From the NCBI GenBank assembly GCA_016841525.1, contig JAENYZ010000002.1, positions 330,078 through 394,077 of the forward strand: DNA of 64,000 nt, read 5' to 3'. Origin of the DNA: Anaerolineaceae bacterium. GTDB lineage: Bacteria; Chloroflexota; Anaerolineae; Anaerolineales; Anaerolineaceae. The position numbers and the translations under genes are program-made. Position 1 is the first letter of the stretch, and the number at the start of each line of letters is the position of its first letter. This document shows positions 9,359 to 18,301 of this stretch, in pieces. Under the pieces are notes generated by a model that saw nothing but the letters and a program-made list of their open reading frames with translations, was not told the origin of the DNA and searched no databases.

Positions 9359-10469
9359 AGACCTCTTTTAATTTTTCAAAAAAACTTTGCTCCTGAATTT
9401 TTATATCAGGATCCATGGTTTCAGCAAGCTTTTCAAATAATTCACGTTGTTCAGCAGTTAAGCGGTTGGGCACCTGGACGGAGACCGTGACCAGTTGGTC
9501 ACCTTTGCCGCCGCCGCGTAGATGGGGTATGCCCTGTTCTCGTAATCGGAAAGTTTTTCCAGGCTGTGTTCCAGGCGGGATTCGCAGATCGACGTCGCCA
9601 TTCAAGGTGGGAACACGTATCTCGTCCCCAAGGACAGATTGGGCAATATTTATGTCTAAATCGAGGAGGATATCGTCTCCCTGACGGCGGAAGAAGGGAT
9701 GGCTTTCTACTTCAATTTCAATGTAAAAATTGCCGTTTGGGCCGCCATTGATCCCGGGTTGTCCTTCACCAGCGAGGCGAATTTGAACGCCGTTTGAAAC
9801 ACCGGCGGGAATGGTGACCATTTTGGAGATTGTCTTTCGCTCAAGACCTCTGCCATTGCATGTTGGGCATGGTGTGTCGATGACCTCACCTCGTCCATTA
9901 CATCGGGGGCAGGTCACTACTTGCACCATTGAACCCAGCAGGGTCTGGTGTACCTGTCTAACTTCACCTTGTCCATTACAATTTGGGCAGGTATGGGGTG
10001 ACGTGCCTGGTTTTGCGCCTGAACCTTTGCAGGTATGGCATTCTTCATCACGGGTGATTTTTACTTCTTTTTCCACACCAAAGGCAGCTTCTTCAAATGT
10101 CAATCTGACTTTGCTTGAAAGGTCTGCTCCCCGGCGGGGGGCATTGCGTGAACGACGCCCACCCATACCGCCAAAACCGCCAAAACCAAAAATGCCTTCT
10201 AAAATATCAGAAAGATCGATATTGTTGAAGTCGGGCATACCCTGGGTGTTTACACCGGCATGGCCGTAACGATCATATGCCGCGCGTTTGTCGCTGTCTG
10301 AAAGCACAGCATAGGCTTCATTGATCTCTTTGAATTTTTCTTCAGCGTCCGGGTGATCGCTCACATCCGGGTGGTACTGGCGTGCCAGGCTTCTGAAGGC
10401 GGATTTCAATTCGTCTTCGCTTGCGCCTCGAGAGACACCCAGTACTTCATAATAGTCACGTTTTGCCAT
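9348..10469 (-). CDS. dnaJ: Chaperone protein DnaJ
   Basis: A full-length 373-residue type I DnaJ, the co-chaperone that stimulates the DnaK ATPase. The J domain has HPD at residues 33-35. A Gly-rich segment ([13 protein letters not shown]) follows. Four CxxCxGxG zinc-binding repeats run from about 143 to 205, and the C-terminal substrate-binding domains complete the protein. It lies 166 bases downstream of dnaK on the same strand. A strong hairpin lies in that gap and may set the ratio of dnaK to dnaJ message. Confidence 0.97.
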   Translation of the reverse strand: MAKRDYYEVLGVSRGASEDELKSAFRSLARQYHPDVSDHPDAEEKFKEINEAYAVLSDSDKRAAYDRYGHAGVNTQGMPDFNNIDLSDILEGIFGFGGFGGMGGRRSRNAPRRGADLSSKVRLTFEEAAFGVEKEVKITRDEECHTCKGSGAKPGTSPHTCPNCNGQGEVRQVHQTLLGSMVQVVTCPRCNGRGEVIDTPCPTCNGRGLERKTISKMVTIPAGVSNGVQIRLAGEGQPGINGGPNGNFYIEIEVESHPFFRRQGDDILLDLDINIAQSVLGDEIRVPTLNGDVDLRIPPGTQPGKTFRLREQGIPHLRGGGKGDQLVTVSVQVPNRLTAEQRELFEKLAETMDPDIKIQEQSFFEKLKEVFGA

Positions 10470-10580
10470 AATTAATGCTTATCTTCTTTGCGGGATATTT
10501 CTACATTGTTTCCAAATCCGGATAAGTTTACTCAGAATAAGGAAAACTGTCAAATCTCCGCTTTGGTTAAAAACTTTAAG

Positions 10581-10610
10581 CAGGTGTCCGGAATTGAGCC
10601 CGGACACCTG
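10581..10610 (-). terminator. Strong hairpin between dnaK and dnaJ
   Basis: CAGGTGTCCGG pairs perfectly with CCGGACACCTG around an eight-base loop. On the minus strand it is followed by CTTAAAGTTTTT, so it could act as a partial terminator or as an RNA stabiliser for the dnaK message. dnaJ and prmA lie beyond it on the same strand. Confidence 0.6.
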
Positions 10611-10624
10611 TCTTTATATTTGTC

Positions 10625-10644
10625 AGCAAGTTTAATTAAACTTG
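10625..10644. repeat. Perfect 20-bp palindrome over the dnaK stop codon
   Basis: GCAAGTTTAATTAAACTTGC is self-complementary and spans the dnaK stop codon. With the larger hairpin just downstream it could form a tandem 3' structure protecting the dnaK message. Confidence 0.5.
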
Positions 10645-12537
10645 CTTGAATTCTCCGTCAACGACATCCTCATCGCTTGCGGGTCCTTCATCAGGGGATT
10701 TTCCGCCAGATCCTTCTTGCCCTGGTGTTTCGCCCTGTGCTTGGTAGGCTGCACTGCCAAGCTGCTGAAGAACTTCGGTTAAGGCATCTGTTGCTGAGTT
10801 GATTGCGTTGATGTCTTCACCTTCTTTGACCTCACGCACCTTTGCTGCTGCGTCTTCGACCTTTTGTTTCAGGTCGCCGGGCACTTTGTCGCCAAGGTCT
10901 TTAAGGGTCTTTTCAGATGAATAAACCATGTTATCCGCTCGATTTTTCGCTTCAATCAAATCACGGCGTTTACGATCTTCTTCTGCATGCAGTTCTGCTT
11001 CCTGTCGCATCTTTTCGACCTCATCCTCGCTGAGACCTGAGGAAGCGGTGATGGTAATATTCTGACTGCGTCCGGTTGCTTTATCCTGTGCGGTAACTTC
11101 CAAAATGCCGTTGGCATTGATATCGAAGGTCACCTCGATTTGAGGGACGCCACGAGGTGCAGGAGGAATGCCATCAAGAACGAATTTTCCAAGGGATTTG
11201 TTGTTGGCAGCCATGGGACGTTCGCCCTGCAGGACATGAATTTCAACCTGTGTTTGACTGTCGCTAGCTGTTGAGAATACCTGGCTTTCCCGTGTTGGGA
11301 TGGTGGTATTGCGCTTGATCAGGGGGGTTGCGACACCGCCCAGGGTTTCAACAGAGAGGGTCAGGGGTGTGACATCCAGCAAAAGGATGTCTTTTACTTC
11401 ACCGCCCAAAACGCCGGCTTGAATGGCTGCGCCAACAGCGACAACCTCATCCGGGTTAACACCCTTGTGAGGCTCTTTGTTGAATAATTTTTCAACTTCA
11501 GATTGGATCTTCGGCATACGGGTCATTCCGCCCACGAGGACGATCTCGTCAATTTCTCCCTTTGAAAGGTTGGCATCATTGATTGCCTGTTTGACGGGGG
11601 TCAGACTTCGCTCAACCAAATCCTCGGTGAGCTGCTCGAGTTTGGCACGGGTTAAGGTCATCACCAGGTGCTTCGGACCTGAGGAATCAGCTGTAATATA
11701 GGGCAGATTGATCTCAGCCTGCATGGTTGAGGATAGTTCAATTTTGGCTTTCTCTGCTGCTTCTTTCAAGCGCTGAAGAGATTGGCGGTCGTTGCGCAAA
11801 TCAATACCGTTAGATCGCTTGAATTCATCTGCGATGTAGTCGATGATGCGTTGATCAAAGTCGTCCCCACCAAGGAAAGTATCACCGCTGGTGGATCGAA
11901 CCTGGAAGACACCTTCGCCGACATCCAGGATGGAGATATCGAAAGTGCCGCCGCCCAGATCATAGACCGCGATTACTTCGTTTTTCTTCTTATCCAAGCC
12001 ATAAGCCAGTGAAGATGCGGTTGGCTCGTTTATGATCCGCAGCACTTCCAAACCTGCAATTTTGCCAGCATCCTTGGTCGCATTGCGCTGGGCATCATTG
12101 AAGTATGCAGGTACGGTAATGACTGCTTGCGTCACCGGTTCACCCAGGTAAGCTTCTGCATCCCGTTTAATTTTTGAAAGGATCATTGCAGAAATTTCTG
12201 GCGGAGAGTATTCTTTGCCAGCCAATTTGACACGCAGGTCACCATTGGGGGCTTTTGCCACCTGGTAGGGCACTAGTTTCATCGCACGCTGGACTTCCGG
12301 GTCGTCATATTTACGCCCCATAAAGCGTTTGATTGAGAAGATGGTGTTTTCAGGATTGGTGATTGCCTGGTTACGAGCAACACGCCCTACAAGGCGCTCA
12401 CCATTCTTATTGACTGCAACAACAGAAGGGACAAGACGTTCACCTTCTGCGGATGGAATGACAACGGGTTCGCCAGCGACCATCACTGCAGCGACAGAGT
12501 TGGTTGTTCCGAGATCGATACCTATGATTTTTCCCAT
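10636..12537 (-). CDS. dnaK: Chaperone protein DnaK (Hsp70)
   Basis: A full-length 633-residue Hsp70. The ATPase domain begins [10 protein letters not shown] and contains [14 protein letters not shown] and the VGGMTRMP block. The linker ([11 protein letters not shown] region), beta-sandwich substrate domain and helical lid follow, with a Gly/acidic C-terminal tail ending [16 protein letters not shown] lies seven bases before the ATG. The gene follows grpE after 18 bases and is part of the hrcA-controlled operon. Confidence 0.98.
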   Translation of the reverse strand: MGKIIGIDLGTTNSVAAVMVAGEPVVIPSAEGERLVPSVVAVNKNGERLVGRVARNQAITNPENTIFSIKRFMGRKYDDPEVQRAMKLVPYQVAKAPNGDLRVKLAGKEYSPPEISAMILSKIKRDAEAYLGEPVTQAVITVPAYFNDAQRNATKDAGKIAGLEVLRIINEPTASSLAYGLDKKKNEVIAVYDLGGGTFDISILDVGEGVFQVRSTSGDTFLGGDDFDQRIIDYIADEFKRSNGIDLRNDRQSLQRLKEAAEKAKIELSSTMQAEINLPYITADSSGPKHLVMTLTRAKLEQLTEDLVERSLTPVKQAINDANLSKGEIDEIVLVGGMTRMPKIQSEVEKLFNKEPHKGVNPDEVVAVGAAIQAGVLGGEVKDILLLDVTPLTLSVETLGGVATPLIKRNTTIPTRESQVFSTASDSQTQVEIHVLQGERPMAANNKSLGKFVLDGIPPAPRGVPQIEVTFDINANGILEVTAQDKATGRSQNITITASSGLSEDEVEKMRQEAELHAEEDRKRRDLIEAKNRADNMVYSSEKTLKDLGDKVPGDLKQKVEDAAAKVREVKEGEDINAINSATDALTEVLQQLGSAAYQAQGETPGQEGSGGKSPDEGPASDEDVVDGEFKQV

Positions 12538-12555
12538 TTTTATGCCTCCTATAAA

Positions 12556-13152
12556 TTATCGTGCGACCCGCACCATAGCGGGGCGAATAATGCGGTCAGA
12601 GATACGATAGCCCTGTTGGACAACATCGATGATCTGGCCTTCTTTGAATTCTTCGTGTTCTTCTTGTGTAATAGCTTCGTGGATGTTTGGGTCGAATTCA
12701 TCACCGGGGTTGACCTCCAGGGGTTCAACACCTAGGTTTTTCATCTGGGTGATCAGTTTTTGGTGAATTAATTCAATGCCGTTAACCCAAGTGCTTAAAT
12801 CTTTTCCCTTAGGTTCGTTTTTTAGTGCGCGTTCAAGGTCATCGACAGCACCCAGGAATACCTTGACGATGCTTGTCATGGAATCCTGGTAAGATCGGGC
12901 AGCATCACGCTGAACTCGTTTTTTGTAATTATCAAAGTCTGCACGTGTTCGAAGCCAGCCGTCCTTATGCTCTTCAATTTGCTCCTGGAGATTTTCGATT
13001 TCCTTTTCCAGGGCATCATATTCATCAAAAGTCAGCGCGACCATGGTTTGTTTTTCGTCCGCGCTGCTTTCTTCTTTCGAAGTACTGCTGTCTTGTTGAT
13101 CCATTTTTTCTTCCTCTTTATTTTTTGATTTTTTTTGTTTGTCTTTATCCAT
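12556..13152 (-). CDS. grpE: Nucleotide exchange factor GrpE
   Basis: A 198-residue GrpE, which releases ADP from DnaK. A Lys/Glu-rich disordered N-terminus is followed by a long coiled coil (about 45-110) and the C-terminal beta domain, which ends with QQGYRISDRIIRPAMVRVAR-like sequence diagnostic of the family. Two in-frame ATGs lie 12 bases apart. The inner one is chosen because GGAG lies at a suitable distance before it, whereas the outer has no clear ribosome site. It lies between hrcA and dnaK in the same operon. Confidence 0.95.
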   Translation of the reverse strand: MDKDKQKKSKNKEEEKMDQQDSSTSKEESSADEKQTMVALTFDEYDALEKEIENLQEQIEEHKDGWLRTRADFDNYKKRVQRDAARSYQDSMTSIVKVFLGAVDDLERALKNEPKGKDLSTWVNGIELIHQKLITQMKNLGVEPLEVNPGDEFDPNIHEAITQEEHEEFKEGQIIDVVQQGYRISDRIIRPAMVRVAR

Positions 13153-13197
13153 AAATTTCTCCATGTCAATGATGACGTTTTATTGAATAATTCCGTA

Positions 13198-14229
13198 TTA
13201 AACTGCCAGTGTTTCGGTTACCAAATCACTGAGGACATTTGCGACAAACCGCACGGTTGAGATTGTTCGGTCGTAAGGCATCCGGATGGGTCCAAGGACG
13301 CCGATGGACCCGGTCAGTGTGTTCGGGTCGCCATACCGGGCAAGGACAATTGAGCACTGGCGCAATTCCTGCCAGGTGCCTTCGCCGCCGATCAAAACCT
13401 GGATGCCCCCCACGTCTGTGTTCATCACCGTGCTCGCCAGCAAGCTTTCTAGCAAAGAACGTTCTTCTAAAATGTGCAGTGCCTGACGGGCTTCATCTGA
13501 CTCGGCAAATTCCGGTTCAGAGAGGACATTGGTCATACCGTCCAGGTATATTTCACCGGTCGTAGACTCTTGAATCAATGTCATTTCAGCAATAAGAATG
13601 TCCAAAATATCCTTGCCCAGGGAATCCATTTGGAAGCGCATCCGGGATATCTTTTCGACATCACAACGGGTGCACATGTTCGAGATTTGCGCTGCAATTG
13701 TTGAAAGCCTTTCCTGTGAAACAGGTTCGCTTAAGGAAATGAATTGCTGTCGAATTTCTCCGCCCATCAAGACCAAAACCATCAGTAACTGCCGGCCTCG
13801 AGTGGCGATCAGCTCCAGGTGCTTGAAGATCGCTTTCTCTGCATGAGGGGCTGTCACCAGTGAAGCCGCCTGGGATTGGTTCGCAAGCACGGAGGCTGCC
13901 AACCTGAGCCATTGCTCAATATCCTGGCGCGATTGGTAAAACTGGTGGGTAATGGTGCGTCGTGTGTTGGTGGGGAGCCCGCTTTTCTGAACCAGGTTTC
14001 CAACAAAGAAGCGGTATCCTTCTTCTGTAGGGACGCGACCTGCGGATGTATGAGGCTGCCGCAGCAGTGCATAATCGGTCAGCGCTGACATCTCGTTGCG
14101 AACCGTTGCTGAACTCATCGCAAGATTGTACTTTTCCACAAGGGATTTTGAGCCGACCGGCTGCGCCGTGCGGATGTGTTCGTGGATGATCAGGGTTAAG
14201 ATTAGTTTTTGTCGATCAGTCAGTTGCAT
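13198..14229 (-). CDS. hrcA: Heat-inducible transcription repressor HrcA
   Basis: A 343-residue repressor that binds CIRCE operators and is inactivated on heat shock. The winged-helix DNA-binding domain covers about residues 1-75 (LTDRQKLILTLIIHEH, GSKSLVEKY, SSATVRNEM, LRQPHTSAGRVPTEEGYRF). The GAF-like domain follows, with the C-terminal IGVLGPIRMPYDRTI block. GAGG precedes the ATG. It is the first gene of the operon and a perfect CIRCE lies just upstream, so it represses itself and the chaperone genes. Confidence 0.97.
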   Translation of the reverse strand: MQLTDRQKLILTLIIHEHIRTAQPVGSKSLVEKYNLAMSSATVRNEMSALTDYALLRQPHTSAGRVPTEEGYRFFVGNLVQKSGLPTNTRRTITHQFYQSRQDIEQWLRLAASVLANQSQAASLVTAPHAEKAIFKHLELIATRGRQLLMVLVLMGGEIRQQFISLSEPVSQERLSTIAAQISNMCTRCDVEKISRMRFQMDSLGKDILDILIAEMTLIQESTTGEIYLDGMTNVLSEPEFAESDEARQALHILEERSLLESLLASTVMNTDVGGIQVLIGGEGTWQELRQCSIVLARYGDPNTLTGSIGVLGPIRMPYDRTISTVRFVANVLSDLVTETLAV

Positions 14230-14250
14230 AAAATTGCCTCAATTACGATT

Positions 14251-14277
14251 TTAGCACTCTCAAGGCGAGAGTGCTAA
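14251..14277. promoter_or_regulatory. CIRCE operator (HrcA binding site)
   Basis: TTAGCACTC, nine bases, GAGTGCTAA: a perfect match to the CIRCE consensus, lying 22 bases upstream of the hrcA start. It would place hrcA-grpE-dnaK-dnaJ-prmA under HrcA repression. Confidence 0.97.
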
Positions 14278-14292
14278 AACAGCACAAACTTA

Positions 14293-14321
14293 ATGTTACC
14301 ATGGGCAAAAATTAGCGTCAA
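14293..14321 (-). promoter_or_regulatory. Promoter of the hrcA operon
   Basis: On the minus strand TTGACG (-35) and TAACAT (-10) are separated by 17 bases. The predicted start of transcription falls about 10 bases before the CIRCE, so the operator would sit in the early transcribed region, a common arrangement. Confidence 0.75.
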
Positions 14322-14365
14322 GAAAAATTTAGTGGATTAAATGTAAAAGATTTGTTAGAAATGGG

Positions 14366-14590
14366 TGTTGGGCGATCAGGTATAAGGCGATCAGGTATTA
14401 GGCGATCAGGTATTGGGTAATTAGGTATTAGTGTAGTGCGGTTGAAAAAGAAGATTCCTCAAAAATGAATTACAGAATAGCCCCCCTAAACCCCCGCAGG
14501 CGGGGTAAATAGAATATCCATTACCTAATAAATCCTGTCAAAGTAAATCAGGACGGGTCATTAGTACCTTATACCTGATACCTGGTAACT
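14366..14590. repeat. Intergenic element with 15-bp tandem repeats and inverted ends
   Basis: Three consecutive 15-base copies of GGCGATCAGGTATTA-like sequence begin at 14371, followed by a degenerate fourth. The right end (about 14550-14590) carries the opposite orientation, with ACCTTATACCTGATACC. Between them is a small hairpin CCCCG-CAGG-CGGGG. A related element occurs at 36.25-36.51 kb in inverted orientation, sharing the TGACCCGTCCT block. The stretch between hrcA and the next gene otherwise holds no gene. Confidence 0.65.
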
Positions 14591-14595
14591 AATCC

Positions 14596-15621
14596 CTACT
14601 CCCTTTCAACCGTCACTCTGTACACATGCCGATCAATACCACCGAATTTATACTTATAGGGTTCGTCGCCGCGCATGAAGTCGAATTCACGGATGCCGTT
14701 TTCGGCAGCCCATTCGATCAGGTATGCCAGCAGCACCCACCCTGGGGAATAATCGCGGTACTCCCACTCCCAACCAGAGTTGTACAGCCAGAGACGATCA
14801 TTGAAATTAAAGGAAAGATTTGCAGCAGCTTTCTCGCCATCCAGGGTGAAAAATGCCAGCTGCAGCCAGCCTTGTTCAAAAGCTAGGCGGGCAGTGTTGT
14901 GGATGTGCTGGCACATGGCGTCGGTTAAGAAATCCCGTTTGTTTGGGTCCTGTGCCATCATATCAATGAAGACCTGAACATCTGCTTCAAGGTTCTCTTC
15001 AGCTTCTGTGAAGTACAGTCCGGGTTCTGCCAGGCTTTGGTCCACATTGCGCAGCTTACGTCGGATCTCATGGCGTTGTTTTTTGTCAATTTGTGCAAGG
15101 TAGGTTTCAAAATCACCCGGCAGGGGGATATATGGCGAAGGCTGCAGATGAATTTCTTGATGTTTCCATCCCCGAGTTTCGGCTTCCGATTTTAAGACGC
15201 TTAATGTGGGCGATTCTTCTAAAAGATTATAAAGATCCAAAACTTCCCAAGGGGGGAGATCAGAATTCAGTAGAAAATCGATCAAGCCTTTGGTAAAGGT
15301 TTGCAAATCTTCGGGTTTAACAATAAAGTCCAGAAAATCAGAGACCTCGATTGCACCGACAAACATCAAAGCGGGTTTACCGAGGATGTTAATTGAATAA
15401 AAGAGTGGGGCGATGCCCACCAAACGATCTTCCTGGAATGCAGCCACCAAAACCAGTTGACTGTCTAGCTCCCATTCGCCGCCGCCGCGTGTTTCCCACC
15501 AGGTCTTTAAATACTCATAGGTCAGGAATGGTACATGACTTGCACTTTGTGTTAAGAGGGAATGCCAATCCTGTTTATAATTTGCCAGTTCTTCGAATGT
15601 ATTGTATCGTTTAAATTCCAT
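14596..15621 (-). CDS. FemAB-like / GNAT-fold acyltransferase (Acetyltransf_6 type)
   Basis: A 341-residue soluble protein of the FemAB-related GNAT superfamily that includes the BioF2-like or CelD-like domain. Recognisable are the central KKQRHEIRRKLRN block near residues 155-170 and the C-terminal WLYNSGWEWEYRDYSPGWVLLAYLIEWA-type region with FDFMRGDEPYKYKFG near 315-330. Members transfer acyl or aminoacyl groups in cell-wall or exopolysaccharide pathways, but the substrate here is unknown. TATAAT lies only seven bases before the ATG, so the mRNA is probably leaderless. It diverges from the PP2C-like gene. Confidence 0.75.
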   Translation of the reverse strand: MEFKRYNTFEELANYKQDWHSLLTQSASHVPFLTYEYLKTWWETRGGGEWELDSQLVLVAAFQEDRLVGIAPLFYSINILGKPALMFVGAIEVSDFLDFIVKPEDLQTFTKGLIDFLLNSDLPPWEVLDLYNLLEESPTLSVLKSEAETRGWKHQEIHLQPSPYIPLPGDFETYLAQIDKKQRHEIRRKLRNVDQSLAEPGLYFTEAEENLEADVQVFIDMMAQDPNKRDFLTDAMCQHIHNTARLAFEQGWLQLAFFTLDGEKAAANLSFNFNDRLWLYNSGWEWEYRDYSPGWVLLAYLIEWAAENGIREFDFMRGDEPYKYKFGGIDRHVYRVTVERE

Positions 15622-15628
15622 GAAAAAG

Positions 15629-15658
15629 ATTATACCTTAGCGTGAGAGTGTGTATAAT
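15629..15658. promoter_or_regulatory. Back-to-back -10 elements in a divergent promoter region
   Basis: TATAAT on the minus strand (15629-15634) lies seven bases before the acyltransferase ATG. TATAAT on the plus strand (15653-15658) lies about 40 bases before the PP2C-like gene. No convincing -35 elements are visible. Confidence 0.5.
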
Positions 15659-15690
15659 GAAGTTGTAGACCCTATCAAGAAAATGACCAG

Positions 15691-18102
15691 GTGACCATGT
15701 ATGATTTAAAACTGCTACCACTAAAATTAGATCAAGGACAGCAAGAATTTGCATCTTTGGGATTTACTGCCTCAGCGCCGCCCCGACGCGCTTCTCGCAG
15801 CCGCTCTGAAGATATGCTGATTTTATCTTTATCATTCAAGGGTGATGCCCAAACTGCTTCAGATATCCAAAAATCCTGGTTGGATAATTTGATCCAGTCC
15901 TTTTTTAAGACCGGTGGTTCGGTAACTTCCGCAATGCGAACCCTGATTGAGACCCTGAACCTGACAATGATGGAAAAGAACGTTAAGTCCGGGCGGGATG
16001 CAGGACCAACCACTGCAGCGATTAACCTTGCCGCTATCCATCGCAGGGTTCTTTACATCGCCCAAAGCGGTTTCACCCATGCCTTTGTTTTGAATCAGCA
16101 GGGGCTTGCGCATTTTTATGATGCAAGTCGGTCAGACCGGGGATTGGGTTTTAGCCGTTCACCCAATATTCGATATTACCAGGCAGAAATTGGTCGGGGA
16201 TGTTATTTTTTCATAACGGATTCCCCCCCAGAAACATGGACTGAGGATGCAATATTTACAGGCGGCTATCCATCGCTGGATCAATTACGCCGCAGGTTAT
16301 TAAACCAGGCACCGCAGTCCTTCAGAATGGATTTGGCGCAAATCCTTCCTGGTGAAGGCAATGTCCAGATTCAAAGCCCCCAGGAAGCAGCGGCGCTTAA
16401 AGTGCAAAACGTGAAAGGGGAGGACAGCCACGTCACACCTGAGACTCTGCCTGAGATCACAGCTGAGCCAGAAGAAGACACGCTGTTTGATACGCGAGAA
16501 ATCAAACCAGGATCGGATTCACATGAAATTGATCTTCCTGATACAGAGGACGAGGAAGCAGCAGAAGACCTCGTTGAGGCGGAAATTTCAGATAGTCCTG
16601 AGCCCGAGGTACTGCAAGAGGACTTTTCTCAAAAGGCTGCTTTCGATTCACAAGTTGAAGAAGATACAGAAGGTGGAGAGACGATTGATGAACCAAAACC
16701 TGCCAAATCCAAAAAACAGGAGAAAAAGAAAAAATCAAACATCAAGATGATTGCTGAACGGGACCAGATACGGGAACGAAGTTTGCAAGGGCTGGCAGCG
16801 GTACTTTCAGGTTGGCGGTCATTTCGTGAAAAAGTCAGCACATTTTTCACGGACCTGGTCAGCCACTGGGTGCCTGCAGGCTCTGACGGCACCCCGAGAC
16901 TTTCAAGGGGAACGATGCTGCTGGTGGCAGTGCTTGTTCCAGTGGTTGTGGTGGCTATTGGTGCCAGCGTCTATTTTGCAAGGGGAAGGTCTTTGCAGTA
17001 TGAGTCGTATTTTGAACAAGCTCAACTTTCAGCGACTGTCGCCTTAAGTGCTGAAGACCTCAATCAATCACGGGAAGCCTGGCACCAAAGCCTGGCATAT
17101 TTGGACCAGGCTGAATCTTACAAAGAAACGGATGAAATTTCCGAACTTCGTCAGCAGGCTCTAGATGCCCTCGATCAACTGGACGGTGCTTTAAGGTTGT
17201 CTTACCAGCCTGCAATTGTCGGCTCACTTTATTCTGAAATTAACATCACTGAGATTATTTCGTATGGTCCTGATCTTTATATGCTGGATTCTACGGGCGG
17301 CCGGGTCATTCATGCTGAGCGAGTGAGCCAGGGATATGAGATCGACCCTGATTTTGTGTGTGCAGCAGGGAATTACAGCGGCGGGAGAATTGAAGCACTG
17401 GTAGATATGGTATCCTTGCCGATTAATAATCCCTACCAGGCGCATGTCCTGGCTGTTGATGCCCTGGGGAATGCTGCATATTGCGGTCCCGGGCAAAACC
17501 CCGTTGTTCAAATCCTGCCTTCAATGGCCAGTAATTTTGGTGAAATTAAAAGTATTGCTTATGACAGCAATTATTTATATGTTCTTTTACCAGCAAGCAA
17601 CACCATCCTAGTATACCGACCAACAAACGGACAATATTTGGATCCGCCCTCAAGCTTTTTCGAAGGTGTTGAGAATACGCCAAATATAAGCACTGTAGAG
17701 GACCTTGCGGTGAACGGCCCATCATTGTATTTGCTGCAGAATGATGGCAAATTGATAGACTGCACCACCAGCGGATTGGGCGTTAATCCGGTTACCTGTG
17801 TGAACCCTGTGGATTATATTGATGGGCGTCCCGGAAAAGAGGACCAGGTATTTACCATGCCTGAGTCAAGTTATCGCGGCATTCTTTACACAAGTCCACC
17901 TGACCCCTCTATCAGCATACTAGATACAATTAATGCGGATATTTACAGGTTTTCGCTGCGTTTCAGGTTGTATAAACGACTTAGACCTGAAATGGGCGAT
18001 TTTGAATTGGAATCCCCTGTTGCCACAGCCTTCACCATTGGCATTGATCGCGTCGCATTTTTGGCTTTTGGTCACCAGGTTTTCTATGCTTATGTAGAAT
18101 AA
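15691..18102 (+). CDS. Single-pass membrane protein: PP2C-like domain plus extracellular propeller-like domain
   Basis: An 803-residue protein. Residues about 15-235 resemble a PP2C-type phosphatase fold (RSRSEDMLIL, GPTTAAINLAAI, FFITDSPPETW). The usual GDSR metal-binding motif is replaced by AQSG and several metal-binding Asp residues are not evident, so it is probably catalytically inactive. A long acidic linker with a Lys-rich patch (KKQEKKKKSN) follows. A membrane helix lies at about 407-429, then a coiled-coil-like stretch, then a 300-residue beta-rich domain likely outside the cell. It may be a regulatory or sensor protein. Translation may begin at the GTG given or at an ATG two codons later. 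Confidence 0.65.
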   Translation: MTMYDLKLLPLKLDQGQQEFASLGFTASAPPRRASRSRSEDMLILSLSFKGDAQTASDIQKSWLDNLIQSFFKTGGSVTSAMRTLIETLNLTMMEKNVKSGRDAGPTTAAINLAAIHRRVLYIAQSGFTHAFVLNQQGLAHFYDASRSDRGLGFSRSPNIRYYQAEIGRGCYFFITDSPPETWTEDAIFTGGYPSLDQLRRRLLNQAPQSFRMDLAQILPGEGNVQIQSPQEAAALKVQNVKGEDSHVTPETLPEITAEPEEDTLFDTREIKPGSDSHEIDLPDTEDEEAAEDLVEAEISDSPEPEVLQEDFSQKAAFDSQVEEDTEGGETIDEPKPAKSKKQEKKKKSNIKMIAERDQIRERSLQGLAAVLSGWRSFREKVSTFFTDLVSHWVPAGSDGTPRLSRGTMLLVAVLVPVVVVAIGASVYFARGRSLQYESYFEQAQLSATVALSAEDLNQSREAWHQSLAYLDQAESYKETDEISELRQQALDALDQLDGALRLSYQPAIVGSLYSEINITEIISYGPDLYMLDSTGGRVIHAERVSQGYEIDPDFVCAAGNYSGGRIEALVDMVSLPINNPYQAHVLAVDALGNAAYCGPGQNPVVQILPSMASNFGEIKSIAYDSNYLYVLLPASNTILVYRPTNGQYLDPPSSFFEGVENTPNISTVEDLAVNGPSLYLLQNDGKLIDCTTSGLGVNPVTCVNPVDYIDGRPGKEDQVFTMPESSYRGILYTSPPDPSISILDTINADIYRFSLRFRLYKRLRPEMGDFELESPVATAFTIGIDRVAFLAFGHQVFYAYVE

Positions 18103-18133
18103 TTAATCACCATTTTGTAAGGTCTATAACCAG

Positions 18134-18158
18134 AAAAAGGGGTGTTTCACCCCTTTTT
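18134..18158 (+). terminator. Intrinsic terminator after the PP2C-like gene
   Basis: AAAAAGGGGTG pairs with CACCCCTTTTT around a three-base loop, ending in a T run. Confidence 0.9.
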
Positions 18159-18301
18159 GGTTTAAGCAAATCGAATGTGCTTTTGAATAAATTAGGTCTC
18201 TCACATTTTGTGAAGTTACATGTCACTTCTCTCTAATTCCCCCTGGGATTAATGTTACAATTGATTGTCAAAGCCAAAATGAGGAATGAATGAGGAGTCT
18301 T

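Noticed and set aside
9811-10269. Long plus-strand frame opposite dnaJ
   Set aside because: Antisense shadow of the Gly/Cys-rich dnaJ region.
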